Below are positions 42,572 through 49,422 of a stretch of DNA of 64,000 nt, one piece after another. The notes under the pieces were generated by a model. The model was given only the letters and a program-made list of their open reading frames with translations, did no database searches and was not told the DNA's origin. This stretch comes from Bacillota bacterium (GTDB taxonomy: Bacteria; Bacillota; Clostridia; Acetivibrionales; DTU013), in the NCBI GenBank assembly GCA_023433505.1, contig JAEZCO010000073.1:1-64000 (forward strand), read 5' to 3'. A program made the translations under genes and the position numbers. Within the stretch, counting starts at the first letter, position 1, and each line of letters begins with the position of its first letter.

Positions 42572-42608
42572 AATAAGCTCTTACAGGCTCTGTAGGGGCT
42601 TATTTCAT
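42572..42608 (+). terminator. Terminator after the capsid gene
   Basis: AATAAGC (42572-42578) pairs with GCTTATT (42598-42604), with an inner ACAG/CTGT helix, followed by TCATTTT. It would separate capsid transcription from the small ORFs that follow. Confidence 0.65.
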
Positions 42609-42625
42609 TTTAGAAGGAGTTTTTT

Positions 42626-42937
42626 ATAAAGAATATAGATAGACTAATCGTCAAAGCTAAAAAAAAGGCAGCAGAAACAAAATATAAGCTCATAACCGCT
42701 TTTGTATCCTGCGGTATAAATGGGGTTTATGTTGCGTCCTGTGGCTTCTGGGGCGGTAAGCCGGGCAGCGGAGTTAAGTACATAATAAAAGAGCATAAAA
42801 CACAGGAGCAGGCAATTCAAGCGGCCCTTGATGTGACGGCAGTATACCCCAATATGGAGGAAGCCAGTATTATTTTTGATGATATAAAGGAAGGTGGGCA
42901 GAGTGGAACAGAAACGGAAGATTCTGAAACTGAGTAG
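42626..42937 (+). CDS. Small phage-associated ORF with apparent ATA start
   Basis: An open frame of 103 codons with a clear AAGGAG ribosome site, but the codon at normal distance is ATA (42626). No ATG, GTG or TTG lies near the start, and a TAG stop precedes the ribosome site in frame. The product would read IKNIDRLIVKAKKKAAETKY at its start, then an LITAFVSCGINGVYVASCG segment and an acidic end. It overlaps the next gene by 35 bp. Either translation uses ATA, or a point mutation removed an ATG. I do not recognise the product. Confidence 0.5.
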   Translation: MKNIDRLIVKAKKKAAETKYKLITAFVSCGINGVYVASCGFWGGKPGSGVKYIIKEHKTQEQAIQAALDVTAVYPNMEEASIIFDDIKEGGQSGTETEDSETE

Positions 42938-43130
42938 CCCGCAGGATATCCGAAAGGCACTTTCAAGAATAGCCAATATGGTTATTAACGGTGAGATCGA
43001 CGCAAAGAACGCGAATGCCATAACTTTTATCTGTAATGGTATCCTGGGGAGCATCCGGACAGATGAGCAGGAAAAGAAGCTCCGGGAGTTGGAGGAGTTG
43101 CTTAACTATAAGCGGGAAGAAGGAGATTAA
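42903..43130 (+). CDS. Small phage-associated helical protein
   Basis: A 75-residue charged, helical protein (LSSPQDIRKALSRIANMVIN, then GEIDAKNANAITFICNGILG) of a kind often found beside small terminase or packaging genes, with no defined role. The start is GTG at 42903 or 42894; GGAAGGTGGG lies upstream. It follows and overlaps the ATA-start frame, and a strong terminator (43194-43216) ends the unit. It is probably part of the same phage-derived island. Confidence 0.65.
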   Translation: MEQKRKILKLSSPQDIRKALSRIANMVINGEIDAKNANAITFICNGILGSIRTDEQEKKLRELEELLNYKREEGD

Positions 43131-43193
43131 GTACGGTAAAATTATGAAGCAAGAAAACGGAAGTTAAGTGGGTCAAGCTTTAGATAAAAGGTA

Positions 43194-43216
43194 AAAAGAT
43201 TGCGAGGCAATCTTTT
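43194..43216 (+). terminator. Rho-independent terminator of the phage-derived island
   Basis: AAAAGATTGC (43194-43203), loop GAG, GCAATCTTTT (43207-43216), then more T. The stem is perfect. The remaining 230 bp up to the next gene show no other feature that I can support. Confidence 0.8.
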
Positions 43217-43447
43217 TTCTTTTGTTTCAGGTAGGATCATGGAGGCAAGGACTTATACGAGTTTTTGTTTTGTATTCTAATAAAAACGCTTTTATCTGTC
43301 CAACATCCGCTACGCTCTGTTACAATGCTGCGTCCTCCGCACTGATAATCATGTTTACATAAAAGGAACATACGGAACCTATTTTGCATATTATTTTAAT
43401 GTAAGATATTTATAAGCAACTTCCAATTATGTTAGGAGAGATGTTGT

Positions 43448-44341
43448 GTGAGCGATATCGCATTACAAATAAACCTTACTGAAGGTGTGTCAGTAACCTC
43501 TGGAAACCCGGTAATTTTTAACAATGTGATCTATTCAAGCGGCGATATAGTCTACAATAGTGTAACAGGAGTGATCACTTTTAACGAAGTAGGCCGGTAT
43601 ATTATAAACTGGCAAGTAGTCACACATGCATCGGCAGCTATCAGTGGTCCCATATTTGGTCTTTCTAGTTCTCAAGGGGATTCCTTGGCAAGCGATTCAC
43701 CGGTTAGTGCAGGAATGATAACTGGCACCGGTATTATAGAGGTTGTCGCTGCCCCTGTTACTGCTATGCTGCTAAATCTATCCGGCCAGGTTGTTTTCTA
43801 CCCTCCCAACCTTCCGGTCATAGCAAACCTTGCTGTAGTGCAGGATGATATTGTAGGTGTAGGGTCTACTGGCGCTACCGGGCCTATGGGACCGACGGGT
43901 GCTACGGGATCAACAGGGCCGGAGGCTGGCTCCACACTTATGGAGGCCGGTTTGATTGCGGGAGAAGAATTGGTTATTGAAGATGCTGATCCAGTGCTTT
44001 TTGACACTATCCGGCTTCAAGCGGGATCTATCACTTACAATCCTGTGTCAGGGATATTTACAATTAGTGAAACAGGATATTATCTGGTAAATTGGTGGGT
44101 CGGGACAGACGGTGCCGGGGAAGCAATAACAATCACTTTTGCGCTCCAGGTGAACGGAAGTAGTGTATCCAATGCCTCTACTCCTATTGTGGCCGGACAA
44201 ATCGGTGGAACAGCTCTGATATTGGTGACCGCTGCACCAACAACGTTGTCACTAAACAACGATACAGGAGAAACCGTTTTCATTGCATCTACGCCAACCA
44301 AAGCAGGAATTACCATTACAAGGGTTGGACCGAGTACTTGA
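43448..44341 (+). CDS. BclA-like protein with two TNF-like domains around a short collagen motif
   Basis: A 297-residue protein without a signal peptide. Two similar beta-rich domains of about 130 residues (1-135 and 162-297) share the pattern GxIxYNxVxGxxTxxExGxYxxNW, the jelly-roll seen at the C-terminus of exosporium BclA. Between them lies a very short Gly-X-Y stretch (GATGPMGPTGATGSTGP, about 142-158). BclA proteins normally have one C-terminal domain and a long collagen part, so the duplicated layout is unusual. It is probably a spore-surface or exosporium component. The start GTG has TAGGAGAG upstream. Confidence 0.75.
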   Translation: MSDIALQINLTEGVSVTSGNPVIFNNVIYSSGDIVYNSVTGVITFNEVGRYIINWQVVTHASAAISGPIFGLSSSQGDSLASDSPVSAGMITGTGIIEVVAAPVTAMLLNLSGQVVFYPPNLPVIANLAVVQDDIVGVGSTGATGPMGPTGATGSTGPEAGSTLMEAGLIAGEELVIEDADPVLFDTIRLQAGSITYNPVSGIFTISETGYYLVNWWVGTDGAGEAITITFALQVNGSSVSNASTPIVAGQIGGTALILVTAAPTTLSLNNDTGETVFIASTPTKAGITITRVGPST

Positions 44342-44496
44342 TGCTTGCCAATAAGCATAGGGACTACCACTTGCATTATATAATCGACATTACCAGGTTT
44401 AAGCTTGAATACGGTTATAGCATTAAAATCAATCACCCACCTTTCAAGGTAACAAAAGCCCCGGGCGCCGGAGCTTCGTATATAGATTACATTTGA
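44341..44496 (+). CDS. Doubtful short ORF after the BclA-like gene
   Basis: An ATG overlapping the preceding stop (TGATG) opens 51 codons, starting MLANKHRDYHLHYIIDITRF. The overlap would allow coupled translation, but there is no clear ribosome site and no recognisable family. It may be chance. The rest of the gap up to 44634 shows nothing that I can name. Confidence 0.2.
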   Translation: MLANKHRDYHLHYIIDITRFKLEYGYSIKINHPPFKVTKAPGAGASYIDYI

Positions 44497-44634
44497 CTCT
44501 TTCTGGTTTTATATTTTTAGTTGTCAAATAGTAGCTATAACTTCGTTATATCAATCGATAGAAGTAAAAAATTTACAGTCGAGAATGCAGGACATGTTCA
44601 TTCAAACACTGAGCATAGCTTTAGTTTCCCGCGC

Positions 44635-45882
44635 TTATTGATTGTGGACTGAAAAGCTATGGGCATTTTCAAAGTCACCACCAAAGTAATAATTGACAGA
44701 CAAAGAATCCTGCTCAAAAATAATGGACCATTGCGTCACAAATTCACCGTCCGATTGAGAAACCTGGGCAAGGGCGTGCTTTACTTGCCCGTAAGCGAGC
44801 AGTCCTTCATTTTCTTTATATAGGGAGCTTAACCATTCAAATCGTTGTTTAGCATTTTCTCCACCGGCAGCCGTGTTTCCATTGTCAAGGTTGAAATTCG
44901 TCACGACGTTTGTGTCCACGATGACCAGTTTTCCACCCACAAACTCAACCGCAACCGAATTACCCTCCGAATCTGAAATGGCAAGATGATGGCTGATACC
45001 GCCAGAGGCAAATATATCGTACTGCCTCAGCAACGCTACGGCTTGCTCGACACTCGCTGCTTTGTTTAGCAAAAGGCGAATTGCTGTAGTAATGGTCAGA
45101 TTCGGCTTATCCGTATCCATGGTTATCATGCCGCCCTCGTTGACTTCGAGATCAGCGACACAAAGCCCCACTTCATTCATACCATCCATAGGGACGTATA
45201 AAGCGGCAATAGCAAACATTTTATTGCCAATCCCCTCCGGGACAGCGTCCGGGTTGGCGGTGATATTCTGAAAGTCACAAGTTGAAATTGACGCATATCC
45301 ATCTTGGGGAACACATCTTACGATAATCGGAACAGACCCCTTCCAATCAAAATTCCGTCCCCATACATGCGATCCGTCAGGAGCGACGGCGGAGATGGTG
45401 CTGCAAGCTGGCCCACCTTCTTTGACATCTACCGAATATAACCCTTTCGAGATGCGCTTTGTAAGAAATGCGCTGACTGTCTTGTCAGAGGATGCCCCTC
45501 CAGCTTCTAGAAAATCCTTAAAATGATAGTCGCCCTCAACTTCCATGTAGTAAACTCGCTGGGCATTGGCTACTTTCGTGATGGAAGCGACGATTTTCAG
45601 TTCCTCTCGAAACAGGATTATGGCACCGCTTGCAACGAGAAGCAAAACTGCCACAACTAAAATCAGCAGCTTTCTGACCTTCCGGCGTGCGATTTTCGTT
45701 TCTCTCTTTTTCAAATTTTTATCCCCTTTTTCTTCGTCTTTAGGTATGATTAAATCTGTATCGCTCTCCTTTGATTGCGTAGCGTTTGGCTGAAATAGCT
45801 GATGCTTGTCATTTACCCGTTTAGCCCGTCGTCGCGATACATTCCACAATGCCCTTGACTGCATTGCGCACATTGGAGGCAT
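44635..45882 (-). CDS. Linear amide C-N hydrolase (Ntn, C45/choloylglycine hydrolase-like)
   Basis: A hydrolase anchored by one membrane span (about residues 71-90, LLILVVAVLLLVASGAIILF) with an extracytoplasmic catalytic domain. GGPACSTISAVAPDGSHVWG followed by RNFDW is the Ntn signature; the Cys after Ala is the likely nucleophile freed by autocleavage. Such enzymes cleave amide bonds in acyl-amino acids or penicillin-like compounds. The first 50-60 codons overlap a broken VOC gene, so the real start may be the TTG at 45714, which has AAGGGG upstream, giving 359 residues. It is last in a minus-strand group headed by a TetR gene. Confidence 0.8.
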   Translation of the reverse strand: MPPMCAMQSRALWNVSRRRAKRVNDKHQLFQPNATQSKESDTDLIIPKDEEKGDKNLKKRETKIARRKVRKLLILVVAVLLLVASGAIILFREELKIVASITKVANAQRVYYMEVEGDYHFKDFLEAGGASSDKTVSAFLTKRISKGLYSVDVKEGGPACSTISAVAPDGSHVWGRNFDWKGSVPIIVRCVPQDGYASISTCDFQNITANPDAVPEGIGNKMFAIAALYVPMDGMNEVGLCVADLEVNEGGMITMDTDKPNLTITTAIRLLLNKAASVEQAVALLRQYDIFASGGISHHLAISDSEGNSVAVEFVGGKLVIVDTNVVTNFNLDNGNTAAGGENAKQRFEWLSSLYKENEGLLAYGQVKHALAQVSQSDGEFVTQWSIIFEQDSLSVNYYFGGDFENAHSFSVHNQ

Positions 45883-46057
45883 GGCTGGAAGTCCACATCT
45901 CGTTCATACATCATGAAACGAATGCCTTCATGCCTGAATTCTACATGAGAACCCTGGCCATCCCAATCGACATCCATCTCAATGACATCTTTGTAGAATG
46001 CCACCATTCGTTTCATATCCCTACGAACAGACAAATCGCATCCAGCTGAATCCCCAT
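45813..46057 (-). pseudogene. Frameshifted VOC/glyoxalase-family gene
   Basis: After AGGAGG and ATG (46057) the frame reads MGIQLDAICLFVG and stops. The next frame continues DMKRMVAFYKDVIEMDVDWD followed by GQGSHVEFRHEGIRFMMYER, a clear VOC fold N-terminal half, before degrading. A normal member has about 120 residues. At least one frameshift near 46020 and a truncated end make it a pseudogene, and its tail has been absorbed into the frame of the amide hydrolase. Confidence 0.7.
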
Positions 46058-46071
46058 GCGCTTTATTCCTC

Positions 46072-46326
46072 CTATAAGGTTTCATAGAATCGCTTTAACT
46101 TTTGTTTTGTGCTGTCTGCCAAGAATTTATCAGGCACGCCTTCTATTGCACCTTGTATGCCATAGAGCATATGCAGACACGCCCCTTGGTCAATGCTTAC
46201 ACGGATGCGAAGAAAAGCGTCTTCTGCTCCTAAATCTCGAAGTTGCTCGGGAGTTTCTATACCCACTTGCAACAAATTGCGCTCAAGCACCTTGCCGACA
46301 TTCGGCAAACCCGATAGTGCGCTCAT
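46072..46326 (-). CDS. TfoX C-terminal domain-like protein
   Basis: An 84-residue protein consisting only of a helix-hairpin-helix domain: SALSGLPNVGKVLERNLLQV (2-21) then GIETPEQLRDLGAEDAFLRI, as in the C-terminal domain of TfoX. Standalone versions are frequent in Bacillota and lack a proven role; DNA or protein binding is likely. GAAGGAGA precedes the ATG at 46326, which is better than the longer frame. It follows the alpha/beta hydrolase by 26 bp. Confidence 0.85.
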   Translation of the reverse strand: MSALSGLPNVGKVLERNLLQVGIETPEQLRDLGAEDAFLRIRVSIDQGACLHMLYGIQGAIEGVPDKFLADSTKQKLKRFYETL

Positions 46327-46352
46327 AAAACCATCTCCTTCATACAAACCAA

Positions 46353-47198
46353 TCAAACTCCGGTTTTCAGATGCATTACATGATTCAAGAATCCATCCAT
46401 GCAGTAGTAGAATTGCTCTTTATCAGCCAGATGAACGTTATGATCCGGATGGGTCATTTCATGTGCAGTACAATCGGTGATAAGTGCCTGCATCCTTGCA
46501 TACTCGCTATCTGGAACAGATTCATGGCTGCCTGAACGGATGAGCAAGACGGGGCATTGTATTTGTGGCAAAAGCTGATACCAAGTTACATACTGCCCAA
46601 TCCCAATGGCCATAGAATTCGCGCTAAACATCATTTCATATCCCTCTACGGTTTCAACCAAGCTGCTCATAAAATACCGGTATTCCAAATCAGAGCAAGA
46701 GATCTTCCGAATGTGTTCCGCCGCTTCCGTTTTAGAGGGGAAAGGTAACGGCCAATCCTTCGTCGGGCTGTTTTTCATGCATTCGCTGATGGGCAACGGT
46801 TTTTCCGGGCCTGCTGCCGACTTATCCAGAATAGCTGCCGCAAGTACATGCTGAGGATAGAGAGCTGCCAAGTATCCGGCTATTGCGCCGCCCATCGAAT
46901 GCCCCACAATGATCGCTGACTTGAGGCTCAAATACTCCATCAATTCAATGATGTCGTCGGCCATTTCCTTGTCGGTATAACTTGATTCATTCTTTCCGCT
47001 TAACCCATGACCTCTTTGATCCGGTGCAATGACTCGGTATTTGTTTCCGTACTGCTGGATAAAGTCATACCACGTTTCGGCCCTTCCACATCTGCCATGA
47101 AGGTAGATTATTGCTATATCACCAGCTTGGCTATCCATATAGAACAGATCAACACTGCTCAATGAGGCAATACCTCTATATACGTTTACCTCGGACAT
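46353..47198 (-). CDS. Alpha/beta hydrolase
   Basis: A 281-residue cytosolic hydrolase. The oxyanion segment LHGRCGRAETW, the nucleophile elbow GHSMGG (Ser), a late Asp and HPDHNVH (His) give a complete triad, and PDQRGHGLSG is typical of the epoxide hydrolase/haloperoxidase branch. The substrate is unknown. The ATG at 47198 has GGAGGTGGG upstream, supporting it over the longer frame. It lies downstream of a TetR gene whose operator lies at 47893-47926, so it is probably induced by a small molecule. Confidence 0.88.
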   Translation of the reverse strand: MSEVNVYRGIASLSSVDLFYMDSQAGDIAIIYLHGRCGRAETWYDFIQQYGNKYRVIAPDQRGHGLSGKNESSYTDKEMADDIIELMEYLSLKSAIIVGHSMGGAIAGYLAALYPQHVLAAAILDKSAAGPEKPLPISECMKNSPTKDWPLPFPSKTEAAEHIRKISCSDLEYRYFMSSLVETVEGYEMMFSANSMAIGIGQYVTWYQLLPQIQCPVLLIRSGSHESVPDSEYARMQALITDCTAHEMTHPDHNVHLADKEQFYYCMDGFLNHVMHLKTGV

Positions 47199-47289
47199 TT
47201 CCACCCACCTCCAAAAGCACAATGTCTGTACCGCATTCCTCGCCAAATTCAGCGACCAAGAAGCGATGCAATTCAGATTTAACTTTCAT
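47176..47289 (-). CDS. Possible 37-aa ORF between TetR and hydrolase genes
   Basis: An ATG overlaps the TetR stop codon (ATGA) and opens a frame of 37 residues starting MKVKSELHRFLVAEFGEECG and ending inside the start of the hydrolase gene. The coupled start and clean frame suggest translation. No family match is evident; it could be a relic of a lost gene. Confidence 0.3.
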   Translation of the reverse strand: MKVKSELHRFLVAEFGEECGTDIVLLEVGGNVRGKRI

Positions 47290-47873
47290 AGCAGTCCATC
47301 CTGGCAAAACTCTTCGCCGCCAATTAAAATATCTAAACTAGTTTGAAATAACGTATCTCTCTGTTTTTTTTCATGAACATTGATACCGGTGTATTTCAGA
47401 AAATCGCCGGAACGATAGAATACCAATTGCGAAAAGGCGATAAGCTGATATGCGATAATTCTGCATTCCGTCTCAGACCTTCTGCCGCCGCAGCATTCTT
47501 TAACCATTGGGAGGATATGGTAGGGTATTTCTATATCACCCTCCAGCAATAAATACGGTATGGTAGGTCTGGTCAGATCGGCATATCCAATCGTTATGTC
47601 AGACAGAGTAATTAAGAAATCTCTCAGCTTTTGACTGGCGGGTGCGCCACTTTCCCGAATTTCTTCTAACGCAACGGCTTTATCAGCAATCAGCATACTG
47701 ACGGCTGTGCTTAACAGCGTGTCTTTCGAACCAAAATAGTAATTAATCATTGCTAAGTTCGCATCTGCTTCATGAGCAATTTGCCGGGCGGTTATTTTGC
47801 TGGGATTCTTGCTTTTTGCCAAGAGCTTCATGGTTGCCTGTGCCAGCTGGTCTTTGACAGTATCGCTATGCAC
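47286..47873 (-). CDS. TetR-family repressor
   Basis: A 195-residue regulator. The N-terminal helix-turn-helix is KITARQIAHEADANLAMINY followed by YFGSKDTLL, the classic TetR signature; the remaining helices form the ligand and dimer domain, with a CCGG near residue 127. It should repress its own promoter and the hydrolase/TfoX-C/amide hydrolase genes behind it. A 34-bp palindrome lies just upstream. The ligand is unknown. Nucleophilic hydrolases downstream suggest response to an acyl or antimicrobial compound, which is inference. Confidence 0.92.
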   Translation of the reverse strand: MHSDTVKDQLAQATMKLLAKSKNPSKITARQIAHEADANLAMINYYFGSKDTLLSTAVSMLIADKAVALEEIRESGAPASQKLRDFLITLSDITIGYADLTRPTIPYLLLEGDIEIPYHILPMVKECCGGRRSETECRIIAYQLIAFSQLVFYRSGDFLKYTGINVHEKKQRDTLFQTSLDILIGGEEFCQDGLL

Positions 47874-47892
47874 TATACAACATTCCTTATAC

Positions 47893-47926
47893 TATACTCG
47901 TATTAAACGTGTTTAATACGAGTATA
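47893..47926. promoter_or_regulatory. TetR operator palindrome
   Basis: TATACTCGTATTAAAC (47893-47908), two bases, then GTTTAATACGAGTATA (47911-47926): a perfect inverted repeat with 16-bp arms right upstream of the tetR start, overlapping its probable promoter. Confidence 0.85.
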
Positions 47927-48026
47927 ATATAGCATGGTTGAACCCATGTGTCAACGCCATTTATAGATTTCAAATTTAGTCCCCAAACGGTCTCCATTAA
48001 TTAATTATGTCAACCATTAGAGGGAA

Positions 48027-48059
48027 ATAAAAAAGCCTACAATCACTATGATTGTAGGC
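48027..48059 (-). terminator. Rho-independent terminator of tRNA-Arg
   Basis: Minus strand: an 11-bp perfect stem GCCTACAATCA/TGATTGTAGGC (48035-48045, 48049-48059) followed by six or more T, directly downstream of the tRNA gene. Confidence 0.88.
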
Positions 48060-48065
48060 TTCTTC

Positions 48066-48142
48066 TGGTACGCCCGACACGATTCGAACGTGCGACCTGC
48101 GGTTTAGGAAACCGACGCTCTATCCTACTGAGCTACGGGCGC
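48066..48142 (-). tRNA. tRNA-Arg (anticodon CCT)
   Basis: Complete cloverleaf on the minus strand: acceptor GCGCCCG/CGGGCGT, D arm GCTCAGTAGGATAGAGC, anticodon stem-loop CGGTTTCCTAAACCG (anticodon CCT), T arm with GTTCGAATC, and an encoded CCA. No partial copy is visible nearby, so it is not evidently an integration site. Confidence 0.95.
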
Positions 48143-48255
48143 GTGTATTAACGAATTATTATTTTACATGGAAAAGGTTAATTTGTCAAGCCCCCGTAAA
48201 GCTTATATTTGAGCCATGTGTGCCTATGTCTGCCGGTATTTGCTGCACTTTTGTA

Positions 48256-48306
48256 TTGACAGAGATGAAAAAAGCTGGTAAAATCCATTTGTATTTATAC
48301 GTATAA
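48256..48306 (+). promoter_or_regulatory. Promoter and operator of the second LacI gene
   Basis: -35 TTGACA (48256-48261), 17-bp spacer, -10 TAAAAT (48279-48284). TTATACGTATAA (48295-48306) lies right after the start point within ATTTATACGTATAAGT, which recurs before the ABC exporter (49398-49413). Confidence 0.85.
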
Positions 48307-48318
48307 GTAGGTGAAGCA

Positions 48319-49326
48319 TTGGACGGAAAGAAAAGTGTCTCAAGCCGTGATGTTGCAAAGGAAGCCGGGGTATCCCAGGCGACTGTTTCATACATTTTAA
48401 ATGACGTAAAGAACATAAAAATCAAGCCGGAAACCAGAGCGGCAGTGATGTCTGCAGTAAAAAAGCTCAATTACCATCCCAATGAGATTGCCAGGGGAAT
48501 GAAGCTGAGGAAATCAATGTCCATTGGTGTAGTGACAGACCGGAATGTTACCAACTTTTATTTTATGAAGACGCTGGAAGGGATCAGAGACGGACTGCAA
48601 AAGAATAATTATTCCATTACCCTGCTTTTTAATAAACCGGAAGAGGTAGCCGATGCGGAATACCTGCGATATTATAATTCAAACAGACTTGACGGCATAA
48701 TTTTCGCTTTCGCTGATATTGACCCGGACATGGCCGACCACCTCACGGGGAAAGGCATTCCCTTTGTGCTGGTGGATTCCATCCATTCCAACCGGGACGT
48801 TTATGAAGTGTGTACCGACCATTTGGGACATATTCCGAAAGTAATTGAATATTTTATTTCCAAAGGAATCAAAAGAATCGGATATGCGGGGCCAAGTCCG
48901 GCAAGGATTTCCGACAGCAGACTGGAGACCTTCCGGAAAGCGGCTGCTGAATATGATCTTGATATGGACGAAAACCTGGTTGTTACCAGCGACTTTGGAG
49001 ATGAGAATATATTTGCCGCAGTCACAAAGCTTTTATCTTATGCGGAAAGGCCCGAAGCACTGCTGGCGGGCTCTCCGCGTTTCGGCATAGTTTCCGTCAA
49101 ATGCGCGCAAAGCCTTGGCATAAAGGTTCCTGAGGAGTTTAAGATCATTGCTCTGGGGACTTCCAATTTCTTTAATGTTACATTTCCCTCTTTGTCTGCC
49201 GTTGAGCTTCCGCTTTACGACATGGGTTTTACAGCGGCAGAAAAGCTGATTGCCTTGATTAGCGGGCATGAGGTTGAAAAATCGGTAGTTCTGCCCTCTG
49301 AGCTCATGATTAGAGAATCCAGCTAA
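48319..49326 (+). CDS. LacI-family regulator of the ABC exporter
   Basis: A 335-residue LacI/GalR regulator. The helix-turn-helix is SSRDVAKEAGVSQATVSYIL, the hinge YHPNEIARGMKLRKS, and the effector domain shows SIGVVTD, RLDGIIFAFADID, KRIGYAGPSPARISDSR and PSELMIRES. The start is TTG at 48319. An identical 16-bp palindromic site before this gene and before the downstream ABC pair indicates autoregulation and control of the exporter. Control of an exporter by a sugar-type repressor is less usual than of an importer. Confidence 0.92.
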   Translation: MDGKKSVSSRDVAKEAGVSQATVSYILNDVKNIKIKPETRAAVMSAVKKLNYHPNEIARGMKLRKSMSIGVVTDRNVTNFYFMKTLEGIRDGLQKNNYSITLLFNKPEEVADAEYLRYYNSNRLDGIIFAFADIDPDMADHLTGKGIPFVLVDSIHSNRDVYEVCTDHLGHIPKVIEYFISKGIKRIGYAGPSPARISDSRLETFRKAAAEYDLDMDENLVVTSDFGDENIFAAVTKLLSYAERPEALLAGSPRFGIVSVKCAQSLGIKVPEEFKIIALGTSNFFNVTFPSLSAVELPLYDMGFTAAEKLIALISGHEVEKSVVLPSELMIRESS

Positions 49327-49399
49327 AATGTCATCTTAAAATACGAATGCAAAGCAAAATCCTGCTTGTAAGGGTGACAGGGAGTTTCAAACAAATAAT

Positions 49400-49411
49400 T
49401 TATACGTATAA
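49400..49411. promoter_or_regulatory. LacI operator before the ABC exporter genes
   Basis: TTATACGTATAA, a perfect 12-bp palindrome inside ATTTATACGTATAAGT, 12 bp before the exporter start codon and identical to the site upstream of the LacI gene. Confidence 0.8.
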
Positions 49412-49422
49412 GTGAGGCGTTT

